Positions 60,186 to 62,161 of a stretch of DNA of 64,000 bases are shown piece after piece. The stretch is from Ascarosepion bandense (Eukaryota > Mollusca > Cephalopoda > Sepiida > Sepiidae). A program made the translations under genes and the position numbers. Below the pieces are notes generated by a model. The model was not told the DNA's origin. It saw nothing but the letters and a program-made list of their open reading frames with translations, and ran no database searches. Every line of letters starts with the position of its first letter. The stretch's first letter is position 1. The DNA is taken from NCBI GenBank assembly GCA_037127315.1, contig JBBBDQ010000192.1:977001-1041000 (forward strand). Reading direction: 5' to 3'.

Positions 60186-60769
60186 AATATAAACTTTGAT
60201 AGATTATATATTATCAAAGAAAACTTAACAAATTTTTTTGTTTTTTGTACCATATCATCCTCAATAACCAGCTCCCTGGGCTCATTTCGATGAATTTTGA
60301 GGACTCGAAATTTTGTCTTTTCATTGTTAGATCCCACAACATAGAAACGCTGTTAAAAAAAAAAAATCAATCAATTAGATGTTCTAAAATATTAAATATA
60401 ATACAATACAGAAATATTTAATCAAACTTAATAAAAGCAATATCAAATCAGTTTATATAACCCTTAAAGGTTTTATTTACAACATGAATATGTTAACTGG
60501 CTTAGGTACAAGATCAAAATATATTTTTTATCTTACATTAGCTTTTCAATCATCTATAATTTGATAACATATTTGAATAAAGTTCCAGTTTTGTTAAAAG
60601 AAATTCTCAATTTGTTTGAATTTTTTCAATTATTTTTGGTATGTATACAATTTATAAATAAATTAAAATAGTCAAATGATAAATAAAATGTTTAACTCAC
60701 TGCTTTGGTCTCATAGAGAACCAATTTTTGCATATTTGAAATGAGAGGAATTTCTTGAAAGGCCACCAT
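2322..60769 (-). CDS. FIG4: FIG4/SAC3 phosphoinositide 5-phosphatase gene, 5' half (11 exons), continues past left edge
   Basis: Eleven minus-strand exons join in phase to give 432 codons that follow the animal FIG4 N-terminal half from start to about its midpoint. FIG4 removes the 5-phosphate of PI(3,5)P2 on endosomal and lysosomal membranes and works in a complex with the kinase PIKfyve and the scaffold VAC14 (established for the family). Landmarks in order are QKLVLYET and VGSNN (start), [105 protein letters not shown] and [10 protein letters not shown]. These belong to the SAC domain. The catalytic Cys-X5-Arg loop and C-terminus must lie left of the window. All splice sites are GT-AG except the acceptor of exon 8 (see that entry). 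Confidence 0.93.
3040..3270 (-). repeat. tRNA-derived SINE copy
   Basis: On the minus strand a tRNA-like head (TAATGGATAATGG near 3260, an A-box-like match, then a degenerate TTTGAAGCC B box) is followed by a body ending near GGTTGCCAACCAAGG. The same body and order occur at 61040-61300, which supports an interspersed family. Copies are diverged. Confidence 0.65.
3534..3631 (-). CDS. FIG4: FIG4 exon 10
   Basis: 98 nt: two bases complete a Val codon, then [20 protein letters not shown] and [12 protein letters not shown], conserved in FIG4. Acceptor CTTTTAG, donor AAG|GTGAGT, phase 0 out. Confidence 0.95.
3640..5200. other. AT-rich intron 9 sequence, no element recognised
   Basis: Long A/T runs with one short TG tract near 4031-4045. 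Nothing coding or repetitive was recognised. Confidence 0.5.
5205..5735 (+). pseudogene. LINE apurinic endonuclease domain, N-terminal fragment
   Basis: The frame at 5210-5482 contains [20 protein letters not shown] followed by QETRFPD, which is the ELxxLNIDIAALQETR motif of LINE APE-type endonucleases. The homology continues after a stop through a decayed region (VRNINMVEP). The matching downstream part of such an element (end of endonuclease and linker) appears at 8030-8810, so the two may be halves of one LINE split by later insertions. Confidence 0.75.
5816..6680 (-). pseudogene. Collapsed Ty3/Gypsy fragment (gag joined to integrase)
   Basis: The minus strand at about 6420-6630 resembles the gag N-terminus of the complete Gypsy element at 23-27 kb ([20 protein letters not shown] against a DPD...[13 protein letters not shown] motif). 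The DNA at 5816-6080 is alignable with that element's integrase core region (compare 23860-24080). Protease and reverse transcriptase are absent, so most of pol has been deleted. No LTR was identified. Confidence 0.65.
6690..7990 (-). pseudogene. Jockey/CR1-like LINE, 3' part of reverse transcriptase
   Basis: On the minus strand the palm motif YADDTTIY lies near 7570, followed by the open frame 7456-6974 with [49 protein letters not shown] and [11 protein letters not shown]. This is the C-terminal reverse-transcriptase region of a jockey/CR1-type LINE. The 3' tail near 6690 (GTGCACCAGTGGTGGTCCTGC region) recurs at 37630, 42080 and 42330. The copy is 5'-truncated and frameshifted. Confidence 0.8.
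7870..7914. repeat. (TA)n(CA)n microsatellite
   Basis: Uninterrupted TA dinucleotides passing into CA repeats, within the LINE fragment. Confidence 0.95.
8030..8810 (+). pseudogene. LINE endonuclease C-terminus and linker fragment
   Basis: Translated on the plus strand in shifting frames, this matches the end of a LINE endonuclease ([19 protein letters not shown], a cognate of the HxxxLDLVLVRR motif). The linker to reverse transcriptase follows ([20 protein letters not shown], 8640-8700). It probably belongs to the same LINE as 5205-5735. Confidence 0.7.
8835..8940 (+). repeat. tRNA-derived SINE head
   Basis: A B-box-like GGTTCGAATCC lies at 8899-8909, with an A-box-like stretch (TAGCATAGAGG) about 50 bases upstream. 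A downstream stretch (GCATATTTTTCT...AAGATTTC) is shared with the copy at 18840-18970. The arrangement is that of a polymerase III promoter in a tRNA-derived SINE. It is not foldable into a clean tRNA. Confidence 0.65.
9214..9450. repeat. Divergent tandem repeat, block A
   Basis: Two units share the core AAGATAAATAATTATTATC...AATGTTTG...CAGAATACTTAGCATTAAGG, with cores starting near 9231 and 9318. The same core recurs three times at 9880-10245. Confidence 0.7.
9880..10245. repeat. Divergent tandem repeat, block B
   Basis: Core units begin near 9897, 10043 and 10180 (spacing about 146 and 137 bases). Each has the ATAATTATT...CCCAATGTTTG core, and most also have a CAGCATTAWG motif. It is diverged, so old, and related to block A. 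No open frame was seen. Confidence 0.7.
10246..10840. other. AT-rich intron 9 sequence, nothing recognised
   Basis: No repeats, motifs or coding potential recognised between tandem repeat block B and FIG4 exon 9. Confidence 0.5.
10848..11010 (-). CDS. FIG4: FIG4 exon 9
   Basis: 163 nt, phase 0 in, phase 1 out. Peptide [20 protein letters not shown], then [19 protein letters not shown] and PKPQIV, a highly conserved SAC-domain region. Acceptor TTTTAAG, donor GTAAGT. Intron 8 upstream is about 28 kb. A short TA repeat lies 20 bases upstream of the acceptor. Confidence 0.95.
11143..12336 (+). repeat. Left inverted arm of the PLE derivative
   Basis: Reverse complement of about 13438-14587. It contains two direct subunits, each beginning GGTCAGTTGTGTGTGGGATG (11281 and 11705), and ends near ...AGAATTTAGTAATG. 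The strong similarity of the arms points to recent formation or gene conversion. Confidence 0.9.
11189..11244 (-). ncRNA. Hammerhead-like motif, left tip
   Basis: Mirror copy of the motif at 14486-14541, read on the minus strand and directed outward. It has the same CTGATGA core and the same AAAA in place of GAAA. Confidence 0.7.
12366..13181 (+). CDS. PLE GIY-YIG endonuclease-region protein (271 aa), no RT
   Basis: An uninterrupted 271-codon frame. The N-terminal part ([21 protein letters not shown]) is what normally follows the reverse-transcriptase thumb in many PLE proteins. Next come [10 protein letters not shown], a [20 protein letters not shown] stretch and a Cys-rich linker ([19 protein letters not shown], residues about 164-182). 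Then comes a GIY-YIG-like core (SLIYMCSI ... [20 protein letters not shown]). The end is [17 protein letters not shown] and a terminal Cys-X2-Cys. The canonical YIG triad reads KIG, so activity is doubtful. The entire reverse-transcriptase half is missing. The start overlaps a 5' short direct repeat (CTAACCCAATATATATAAAC at 12346 and 12379). Confidence 0.8.
   Translation: MKNNANPIYINPNSNHLPSIIKHIPSSVEYHINTHSSSKEIFDKHKVIYDRILKESGYQSSKISFVEKFRSSKSKNGNRKIIWYNPPFYQSVNFKLGHKFLKLIDKHFPKNNPLSKIFNRNTIKLSYSCSNNLEKIIKVHNSKILKAHNKNNSNSNTSPPHNNLCNCKNPNQCPMTNKCLTKSLIYMCSISSMENPKDEKIKIGNTMSIFKKRFYNHLSSFNNKVKQNMTSLCCKYFWKLKDENKTPTVIWKILKQARTAKSIKEPCFLCL
13350..14587 (-). repeat. Right inverted arm of the PLE derivative
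   Basis: Mirror of the left arm. Its inner edge carries an extra partial duplication: ACTAAATTCTAAAGTAAGG occurs near 13353 and again near 13440. The arm proper pairs from 13438 outward. Confidence 0.88.
14486..14541 (+). ncRNA. Hammerhead-like motif, right tip
   Basis: Stem I CCGC/GTGG (14486-14489 with 14538-14541), core CTGATGA (14490-14496), stem II GACATTGAA/TTCAATGTC with a 2-base loop, then AAAA where the consensus is GAAA. Stem III CAAAT/ATTTG follows, then the TA before the expected cleavage point at 14537. Layout and pairing match a type I hammerhead. The G12-equivalent is A, which in known ribozymes strongly impairs cleavage. Confidence 0.7.
14645..15602 (+). mobile_element. Deleted mariner element
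   Basis: The left end CAGTGGTTCAAAAAGTAAT resembles a mariner terminal repeat; the right end near 15590-15602 is only a partial match (CATTACTTTT). The frame 14961-15401 has the mariner N-terminus ([44 protein letters not shown]). It then jumps from IIQKQ directly to [15 protein letters not shown], skipping the first catalytic block. Remnants of the HDN motif and the C-terminal ASDGQYFQ follow in broken frames. Non-autonomous. Confidence 0.85.
14961..15401 (+). pseudogene. Mariner transposase, internally deleted (146 codons)
   Basis: Full-length mariner transposases are about 340-350 residues. Here the helix-turn-helix DNA-binding half (residues 9-120) is intact, but the region bearing the first catalytic Asp is deleted and the frame stops after LSQALMKK. 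The protein could in principle still bind terminal repeats. Expression is unproven. Confidence 0.85.
15690..16193 (+). mobile_element. Non-autonomous Helitron (3' end recognised)
   Basis: The 3' terminus shows the Helitron layout: a short hairpin ACCCG-AGCAACAC-CGGGT (16165-16182), seven bases, then CTAG at 16190-16193 followed by T. The 5' part (TCTATGTGTG...CCGTTACC) is a plausible TC start, but the exact boundary is not fixed. No Rep or helicase coding is present in about 500 bases. Confidence 0.65.
16384..17262 (-). mobile_element. 5'-truncated PLE with GIY-YIG remnant and terminal hammerhead-like motif
   Basis: Minus-strand frames at 17087-16851 and 16941-16612 carry a frameshifted GIY-YIG region: [49 protein letters not shown] and a C-terminal [16 protein letters not shown]. 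These follow the PLE order of linker, GIY-YIG and tail. Upstream (17100-17262) is a pseudo-LTR piece homologous to 11087-11244 with its hammerhead-like motif. The reverse transcriptase is missing. Confidence 0.75.
17201..17262 (-). ncRNA. Hammerhead-like motif, third copy
   Basis: Minus strand: stem I ATCTAC/GTAGAT (six pairs, sequence different from the 14.5-kb copy, so pairing is preserved by compensatory change). It has the CTGATGA core, stem II GACATTG/CATTGTC with one mismatch, AAAA, stem III CAAAAT/ATTTTG, and TA before the stem I strand. It carries the same G-to-A core substitution as the other two. Confidence 0.7.
17345..17475 (+). repeat. Purine-rich (GA/A) tract
   Basis: Nearly pure purine run. 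It creates a Lys/Glu/Arg-rich spurious frame. Confidence 0.85.
17480..18235 (+). pseudogene. RTE-like LINE, second internally deleted copy
   Basis: Nucleotide and broken-frame protein similarity to 1455-2066: ALPKKPG region, [37 protein letters not shown], then a jump to the C-terminal block ([15 protein letters not shown], [16 protein letters not shown]). As in the first copy the YADD palm is absent, and the 3' side of the junction (CAGGCCAGAYAGAGG) is the same in both. Confidence 0.75.
18840..18970 (+). repeat. tRNA-derived SINE copy
   Basis: B-box-like GGTTTGAATCC near 18922, followed by GCATATTTTTCTAACAAGATTTCCC, shared with the copy at 8835-8960. Confidence 0.65.
19122..19150. repeat. 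(TA)n(CA)n microsatellite
   Basis: TA run passing into CA run. Confidence 0.9.
19185..19580 (+). pseudogene. PLE reverse transcriptase fragment
   Basis: Plus-strand broken frames give [11 protein letters not shown], then [20 protein letters not shown] and [16 protein letters not shown], then [10 protein letters not shown] and SLYKRPT. This is the PLE catalytic region: the YVDD box is YVDN here, followed by the LDxxV...YKRPT blocks. Decayed and truncated on both sides. Confidence 0.75.
19590..20420. other. AT-rich intron 8 sequence, nothing recognised
   Basis: T-rich sequence with a run of imperfect TGTTGTT units near 20104-20160. No coding or terminal repeats were recognised. Confidence 0.5.
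20425..21661 (-). mobile_element. Near full-length but decayed mariner with both terminal repeats
   Basis: Imperfect 25-bp inverted ends (20425-20449 and 21637-21661; both contain TCACTCARTAA and AGGCC-like cores) bound a 1.24-kb element, the usual mariner size. Minus-strand frames show [20 protein letters not shown] with [20 protein letters not shown] (21255-21467), then [19 protein letters not shown] and [14 protein letters not shown] (21188-20913). The latter has the first catalytic Asp inside MDE. Later blocks are frameshifted. No convincing TA duplication was seen at the margins. Confidence 0.85.
21976..22017. repeat. (TG)n microsatellite
   Basis: Uninterrupted TG run preceded by CATCAT repeats. 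Confidence 0.95.
23123..23247 (-). repeat. 3' LTR of the 4-kb Gypsy element
   Basis: Paired with 26981-27105 and bounded by the TAAAC target duplication. Confidence 0.9.
23323..24554 (-). pseudogene. Gypsy integrase with acidic C-terminal tail
   Basis: Frame 24554-24216 holds the zinc-binding HHCC domain ([24 protein letters not shown]). Frame 24190-23948 holds the catalytic core ([25 protein letters not shown]), with the first two Asp residues present. Frame 23841-23323 carries the C-terminal part, including [18 protein letters not shown] and a long Glu/Asp/Gln-rich tail. Confidence 0.85.
24600..25770 (-). pseudogene. Gypsy reverse transcriptase and RNase H
   Basis: Frame 25723-25355 has [37 protein letters not shown] and [20 protein letters not shown], canonical Gypsy reverse-transcriptase motifs. 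The catalytic box reads YQDY instead of Y-x-D-D. RNase H blocks ([24 protein letters not shown], then a DHR motif) are readable in broken frames down to about 24600. Confidence 0.85.
25999..26205 (-). pseudogene. Gypsy aspartic protease
   Basis: Motif [14 protein letters not shown] (active-site DTGS) after a Lys-rich stretch ([15 protein letters not shown]). The following frame (26002-25778: [17 protein letters not shown] ... [11 protein letters not shown]) supplies the C-terminal flap and hydrophobic-hydrophobic-Gly motif. Confidence 0.85.
26371..26980 (-). pseudogene. Gypsy gag, frameshifted
   Basis: The first frame (26980-26615) begins exactly at the base next to the 5' LTR with [20 protein letters not shown], a gag N-terminus with the typical DP...W and ...FLATAGCEV...TNLEDLAF blocks. 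The second frame (26727-26371) continues with [20 protein letters not shown] and a helical C-terminal part. The start codon overlaps the place where the primer-binding site is expected (TGGTGCTGCC...). Confidence 0.75.
26981..27105 (-). repeat. 5' LTR of the 4-kb Gypsy element
   Basis: 125 bp, similar throughout to 23123-23247 with scattered substitutions. Very short for a Gypsy LTR. Confidence 0.9.
27489..28024 (-). mobile_element. Inserted LINE 3' tail with 15-bp target duplication
   Basis: A 536-bp insert bounded by CCTACCTTTCTGAGT (27474-27488 and 28025-28039). Part of it (27700-27860: CTTCAAAAATGTGTTA..., CTATTTTTATACTTTCATAG) matches 22190-22290, which is the 3' end region of the host LINE itself. 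The insert is thus a 5'-truncated relative that landed inside another copy. Confidence 0.75.
28390..29700 (+). pseudogene. Ty3/Gypsy fragment: gag fused to integrase by deletion
   Basis: Gag is readable from about 28400 (a WYRRYED-type gag family: [52 protein letters not shown]), followed by a degenerate zinc knuckle (CCDCGE, 29020). Within a few codons it passes to integrase: [49 protein letters not shown], then [20 protein letters not shown]. The second catalytic Asp is Asn. Protease, reverse transcriptase and RNase H are missing. No LTRs were seen. Confidence 0.85.
29770..30300 (+). pseudogene. PLE C-terminal tail fragment
   Basis: Readable pieces [27 protein letters not shown] and [10 protein letters not shown] match the post-GIY-YIG tail of PLEs of the 12.4-kb type (VIWKI ... 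CFLCL). Downstream, CTGAAGATACCAAAAGGTTGAAA and GAGCACTTTTTAATAACACTATTTACTGG resemble PLE 3' ends; the latter also occurs in form near 16330. Confidence 0.6.
30300..31440. other. Intron 8 sequence, one hairpin, otherwise nothing recognised
   Basis: No coding homology recognised. A hairpin (CAGGTCA/TGACCTG and CTGGA/TCCAG stems) lies at 30503-30538. Confidence 0.5.
31450..33560 (+). pseudogene. Tx1/L1-like LINE reverse transcriptase
   Basis: Sequential broken frames carry [90 protein letters not shown] and, in the C-terminal part, [15 protein letters not shown] and [13 protein letters not shown] with [11 protein letters not shown]. The LDQSKAFDR and FxWxxKxxxV...GGLGxP blocks are typical of the Tx1/149-kDa-type LINE proteins. 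The YADD palm motif is intact, but several stops break the frame. Confidence 0.8.
34204..34243. repeat. (TA)n microsatellite
   Basis: Uninterrupted TA run. Confidence 0.97.
34250..35030 (+). promoter_or_regulatory. LTR- or promoter-like segment
   Basis: Less AT-rich than its surroundings. It contains CCAAT-type boxes (GATTGGT near 34310, GATTGGTTG near 34453), then CTATTTAAGGGGCCGC (a TATA-like element at 34533-34541) and a CACA-rich leader. At 34990-35020 the string CACCTACAGATTTGGTGGAACTGACG looks like an LTR end followed by a primer-binding site. A 66-codon frame (34672-34872) is of no known family. No paired LTR was found, so identity is uncertain. Confidence 0.35.
35049..35083. repeat. 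(TC)n(TA)n microsatellite
   Basis: CT repeats passing into TA repeats. Confidence 0.95.
35090..36790. other. Intron 8 sequence, nothing recognised
   Basis: A 91-codon frame at 35794-36069 has no recognised domain and is treated as chance. Otherwise AT-rich. Confidence 0.45.
36960..37440 (+). pseudogene. LINE C-terminal fragment with WG...C..C domain
   Basis: Frame 37176-37376 contains [20 protein letters not shown] and, further on, [25 protein letters not shown]. The blocks YDVLPTPxNLxRWG...CxLCG...LxHxLSxC...GRYxWRHDxVL are characteristic of a LINE C-terminal zinc-knuckle region. The zinc-binding cysteines and histidine are partly lost. Clade not assigned. Confidence 0.6.
37625..38060 (-). 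pseudogene. Jockey/CR1-like LINE, 3' end fragments
   Basis: The 3' tail (CTGCACATCAGTGGCATTATCG on the minus strand, near 37645) matches 42080-42110 and 6690-6720. A 40-base segment (GGAAAAGAGAAARCCGGAAACCGCATCCTAAACAGGAAACA) occurs twice, at about 37694 and 37850. Upstream, [13 protein letters not shown] is a reverse-transcriptase block, so most of the element between it and the tail is deleted. Confidence 0.65.
38370..38514 (+). pseudogene. Short LINE reverse-transcriptase remnant
   Basis: Readable [20 protein letters not shown] / [20 protein letters not shown] corresponds to the LDKIQRRVCNIIGPDLASxLQ block of jockey/CR1-like LINEs (compare [11 protein letters not shown] at 7130). Opposite orientation to the copy at 37625. 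Confidence 0.5.
38515..38635. repeat. Three-copy 40/41-bp tandem repeat
   Basis: Units start at 38515, 38556 and 38596. Each reads TGTACTTTTTCTAGAAAAA...TTTCATGGTAATTATTCTGA with only a one-base change in A-run length. TTTTTCTAGAAAAA is palindromic. Confidence 0.95.
38978..39085 (-). CDS. FIG4: FIG4 exon 8, acceptor lacks AG
   Basis: Thirty-six codons in frame: [20 protein letters not shown], then [16 protein letters not shown], ending at a strong GTGAGT donor. The body is unmistakably FIG4. Homology starts at or near 39085, but the sequence just upstream reads ...TTTTCTTTAATTG with no AG. The nearest AG (TTTTCAG, ending at 39105) would include an in-frame TAA six bases before the GTA codon. 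The 3' splice site is therefore TG, mis-sequenced, or mutated. The start coordinate is uncertain by a codon or two. Confidence 0.8.
39448..39472. repeat. (TA)n microsatellite
   Basis: Uninterrupted TA run in intron 7/8 flank. Confidence 0.95.
39869..39996 (-). CDS. FIG4: FIG4 exon 7
   Basis: 128 nt after the acceptor TTTTTTAAACAG. Two bases complete an Asp codon, then [16 protein letters not shown] and [15 protein letters not shown] follow, matching the FIG4 block WxxYIIHGFxGQ. The exon ends in phase 0 at GTTAAT (39868-39863), a non-consensus GT donor. The position was fixed by homology and frame on both sides. Confidence 0.85.
40694..40857 (-). CDS. FIG4: FIG4 exon 6
   Basis: 164 nt. It opens with [19 protein letters not shown], the conserved SAC-domain block, then runs into a poorly conserved charged linker ([20 protein letters not shown]). 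The linker matches the variable region at this place in FIG4. Acceptor TTACAG, donor ACAG|GTAACC, phase 1 out. Confidence 0.9.
41490..41920 (-). other. Possible PLE 3' tail
   Basis: On the minus strand CACCTGAAGAAGGCCAGAGAGCACAACAGCCAGAAATGTTGTGATAATAA resembles the 3' terminal motif of PLEs (CTGAAGAAGGC...GCCGAAACGTTGTG). The segment upstream of it has no recognised domain. Weak call. Confidence 0.35.
42050..42300 (-). pseudogene. Jockey/CR1-like LINE 3' end, truncated copy
   Basis: 3' tail (CTGCATTCTAGTGGCATTATTGC on minus) and about 200 bp of adjoining 3' region, homologous to the neighbour at 42310 onward. The two lie in tandem in the same orientation. Confidence 0.7.
42310..44200 (-). 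pseudogene. Jockey/CR1-like LINE, larger copy
   Basis: Read on minus from 44144: [20 protein letters not shown] and [15 protein letters not shown] (linker), decayed reverse-transcriptase blocks, then [20 protein letters not shown] and [15 protein letters not shown] (YxDD palm altered at the second residue). The C-terminal blocks shared with 6974-7456 and the 3' tail at 42310-42360 follow. Many stops. Its 5' limit is unclear and may extend to about 44640. Confidence 0.8.
44650..45020. other. AT-rich intron 5 sequence
   Basis: Nothing recognised upstream of exon 5's donor. Confidence 0.5.
45027..45077 (-). CDS. FIG4: FIG4 exon 5 (51 nt)
   Basis: A short exon with peptide [16 protein letters not shown], a FIG4 signature. 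Acceptor TTTACAG, donor GTTAGT. The first base completes an Arg codon split with exon 4, and the last two bases begin a Ser codon completed by exon 6. Confidence 0.92.
45440..45720 (+). pseudogene. DDE transposase C-terminal remnant
   Basis: Readable pieces [18 protein letters not shown] and, in another frame, [11 protein letters not shown] and YACKEAS. The combination (a DEATF...G motif with FERVRQSMIRRV...C near the end) is seen in animal DDE-superfamily transposases. No terminal repeats found. Confidence 0.45.
46109..46265 (-). CDS. FIG4: FIG4 exon 4
   Basis: 157 nt, phase 1 in, phase 2 out. It carries [19 protein letters not shown] and [16 protein letters not shown], close to invariant in FIG4. 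The acceptor is TTTTTCAG. The donor is AG|GTTTGT at 46108; an alternative GTAGGT five bases upstream would break the frame of exon 5, so the downstream donor was chosen. Confidence 0.93.
46419..46500. mobile_element. Minimal MITE-like inverted repeat (82 bp)
   Basis: AGAATGCTGAAAAGTTCTCAG (46419-46439) and CTGAGAAATGTTCAGCATTCT (46480-46500) are inverted repeats with about three mismatches around a 40-base centre. This size and layout suit a mariner-type MITE. It lies in intron 3, between exons 3 and 4. Confidence 0.55.
46779..46905 (-). CDS. FIG4: FIG4 exon 3
   Basis: 127 nt, starting phase 0 after CTCCAG and ending phase 1 before GTAAAT. It encodes [19 protein letters not shown], a serine/lysine-rich link, then [13 protein letters not shown], which is the conserved FIG4 block leading into the SAC domain. 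A short TA run lies in the acceptor region. Confidence 0.93.
47346..48274 (-). repeat. 3' LTR of the 11-kb Gypsy
   Basis: Starts (minus) TGTAACACTATTTGG immediately after the polypurine tract and ends CAAATCACAACA. The next bases outside (TGGGTTAAGAT on minus) resemble the primer-binding region after the 5' LTR. Confidence 0.88.
48384..49363. mobile_element. Possible solo LTR inserted near the 3' end of the Gypsy
   Basis: Between the envelope-like region and the polypurine tract lies a 980-bp block beginning TGTAACACCCC and ending TGTCACA. It has a more GC-rich first third and an AATAAA near 48920. It interrupts the distance expected between env and the 3' LTR. No clear target duplication (TCCCT against CTCTT). 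Confidence 0.3.
49640..51480 (-). pseudogene. Envelope-like region of the 11-kb Gypsy, broken
   Basis: Downstream of integrase, minus-strand frames (51474-51235, 50850-50596, 50464-50237, 50264-49989, 49832-49638) lie where Errantivirus-type env genes lie. The segment around 51180-51230 has a hydrophobic run followed by a G-T-V-T-E-S-D-like stretch reminiscent of the F-type fusion glycoproteins of Gypsy and baculoviruses. The last piece has a tandem IEETS...ERR repeat suggesting a cytoplasmic tail. At least four frameshifts or stops separate the pieces, so no functional envelope can be made. The assignment is by position and weak similarity. Confidence 0.5.
52000..53440 (-). pseudogene. Gypsy integrase
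   Basis: The core end is readable in frame 53075-52872: [20 protein letters not shown], which holds the third catalytic residue (Glu in KVERF). Frame 52903-52685 continues with [25 protein letters not shown]-like module ([10 protein letters not shown]) and a charged tail (52415-52125) end the polyprotein. Confidence 0.85.
53860..54990 (-). pseudogene. Gypsy reverse transcriptase and RNase H
   Basis: [20 protein letters not shown] and a YLDD box decayed to DLDN lie in broken frames (54460-54720). Frame 54417-54088 has [38 protein letters not shown] and [20 protein letters not shown], the connection to RNase H. RNase H traces extend to about 53860. Confidence 0.85.
55600..55910 (-). pseudogene. 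Gypsy aspartic protease
   Basis: Frame 55903-55604: [15 protein letters not shown] carries the active-site DTGA motif. It is followed by [20 protein letters not shown], typical of Gypsy retropepsins. Confidence 0.75.
56120..57110 (-). pseudogene. Gypsy gag with two zinc knuckles
   Basis: Frame 56344-56123 contains [14 protein letters not shown] and a second, degenerate knuckle [14 protein letters not shown], then a basic end. The upstream gag body is frameshifted beyond confident domain assignment. Confidence 0.75.
57306..58346 (-). repeat. 5' LTR of the 11-kb Gypsy
   Basis: Starts (minus) TGAAACGCTATTTGG and ends CAAATCACAACA. It aligns with 47346-48274 with many substitutions and indels, indicating old age. 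The two LTRs differ by about 110 bp in length. Confidence 0.88.
58390..59890 (+). pseudogene. Jockey-like LINE reverse transcriptase, decayed
   Basis: Plus-strand broken frames: [53 protein letters not shown] (palm YADD altered to YAED), then [20 protein letters not shown] and [10 protein letters not shown] near the end. Block order is that of a jockey/CR1-like LINE, a different lineage from the 42-kb copy. It abuts the 5' LTR of the Gypsy. Confidence 0.75.
60146..60183. repeat. (TA)n microsatellite
   Basis: Uninterrupted TA run about 70 bases past FIG4 exon 2's donor. Confidence 0.97.
60251..60349 (-). CDS. FIG4: FIG4 exon 2
   Basis: Thirty-three codons, phase 0 on both sides, beginning [19 protein letters not shown] and ending EDDM. 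The acceptor is TTTAACAG and the donor is GTACAA, a weak but GT-containing site. This is the conserved FIG4 segment around the VGSNN and RVLKI motifs. Intron 2 (about 13.3 kb) holds the large envelope-type Gypsy element and a jockey-like LINE. Confidence 0.92.
60701..60769 (-). CDS. FIG4: FIG4 exon 1 (coding part), start codon
   Basis: Twenty-three codons beginning ATG at 60769-60767 in a good context (CAACATGG). The peptide [20 protein letters not shown] matches the FIG4 amino terminus. The exon ends in phase 0 at a strong GTGAGT donor (60700-60695). No other in-frame start was seen upstream. Intron 1 is 351 bp. Confidence 0.92.
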
Positions 60770-60860
60770 GTTGATTCTAGTTGTGAGGTTATTTCATTAA
60801 TATACAGCCATGTGGATATTGAATTTTGTAGAAAGAGGTTCTATGATAAATAAAGAAAAG
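60770..60860 (-). promoter_or_regulatory. FIG4 5' leader with two tiny upstream ORFs
   Basis: Upstream of the start codon, minus strand: ATGGCTGTATATTAA (60811-60797) and ATGAAATAA (60797-60789) share one base, the stop of the first overlapping the start of the second. They matter only if this stretch is in the mRNA, which cannot be seen from DNA. Confidence 0.35.
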
Positions 60861-61039
60861 AAAACCTTTTTAAAATGGCATTCCTAAAGTATATTTATCT
60901 TATTTCTTCTGCAAAACTATTATTATATGTGTACTCCAGTTTTTCAGTTAATCTCATGAATATTTGTGAGTGTTGCTTTAAAATAAAATTTACAAAATTA
61001 ATGCCCTTATCAGTAAATCAGTCAGTTCAGTGCCATATG

Positions 61040-61300
61040 TGATACACACTTGGGCAATCATAATTGACTAAGATTTTCCTGCAGTAGGTTGCCATTTCTT
61101 TCTGCTGTAGAAAGAAATGGCAACCAAGGCTATAGAACCCAATCTGTCTGGCTATTCAACTCATAGACAGATGGAGAAGATATGGATTAATACTGTTCTC
61201 AAAGGTATTTGCATATAAGTGAATGTGATGAATTCAGCTGGAAATTGAACTTGGATTTCCAATTACTCTTTCCAAGCCAATATCCATTGCACTGCACCAC
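61040..61300 (-). repeat. tRNA-derived SINE copy
   Basis: Same family as 3040-3270: the body GGTTGCCAT..., AACCAAGGCTATAG, CAGTCTGTCTGGCTATTCAACT and GTATTTGCATATAAGTGAATG in the same order. The head near 61290 reads TGCAATGGATATTGG on the minus strand. Confidence 0.65.
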
Positions 61301-61365
61301 AACAGATTTTTGTAAATACTTGTTCTAAATGAAATCCATGAATTTGCCTTGAAAATTTGTCTCAC

Positions 61366-61382
61366 ACACACACACACACACA
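61366..61382. repeat. (CA)n microsatellite
   Basis: Short CA run. Confidence 0.9.
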
Positions 61383-61429
61383 AGAACATGAAGAAAGGAC
61401 AATAAGAAATTTACTGTTCCTTAATGTTT

Positions 61430-61810
61430 ACTTTTAATTTTACAGTGCTCAATAACAAAGTAGAGCTAAATATTATTGTAATAGAATTCTACATTTTCGA
61501 CACAGAATTTCTCATGTTTCAGAATCATATTTTAACTATGACTCCATCTTCAGGAAATCATTTTTGGAGTGACTAATTGAAAAATTGAAATACCATATGA
61601 TATTTACTCTTAGAGAAAAATTTTCTGTTAGTCACCCCAAAAATGTGTGTGTGTGTGTGTGTGTATATACATATATGTATTTTTTAATCATATACTGTTA
61701 AATATGTTTAGCTTTCGGCTCACATGAGCCATCTTCAGAAAGGTTACAAGGTTATCTGAAGATGGCTTAGAATCAACTTAATAAAAAATTATTCAAATGT
61801 TGGAGAATTT
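61430..61810 (-). other. Cluster of PLE-type 3' terminal motifs
   Basis: CTGAAGATGG occurs at about 61545-61555 (minus), 61728-61738 (minus) and 61757-61767 (plus). The middle one lies in CTGAAGATGGCTCATGTGAGCCGAAAGC, which has a perfect 6-bp stem (GGCTCA/TGAGCC) and a trailing GAAA. It looks like the hammerhead-derived tail motif near PLE termini, though an extra T follows the CTGAAGA core. Confidence 0.4.
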
Positions 61811-61934
61811 TTGTCTTTATTTTCACCTGAAATTAAAGCCAAAATACAATGTTTATAACAGCTCATGATTAAACATAACAGACATTCATTGTCTTTTATA
61901 TAACAGTATATGTTTAGAAAATTATCTGCTGCCA

Positions 61935-61935
<1 letters not shown>

Positions 61936-61978
<43 letters not shown>
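61936..61978. repeat. (TA)n microsatellite
   Basis: Uninterrupted TA run. Confidence 0.97.
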
Positions 61979-61980
<2 letters not shown>

Positions 61981-62161
61981 ACATTAACGAAGATTAACGA
62001 AACTTGGTTATAAACAACCGACAATTTGAAATGATTTGTTTGAACATTATTTTTTATTATATACTCATATTTAAGTAGATATTATGTTTTTAATTAAACA
62101 GTATTATATATTTATATCTACTGGCCTGATTATTTACGATAAATTTTTATTACGAAAATGT

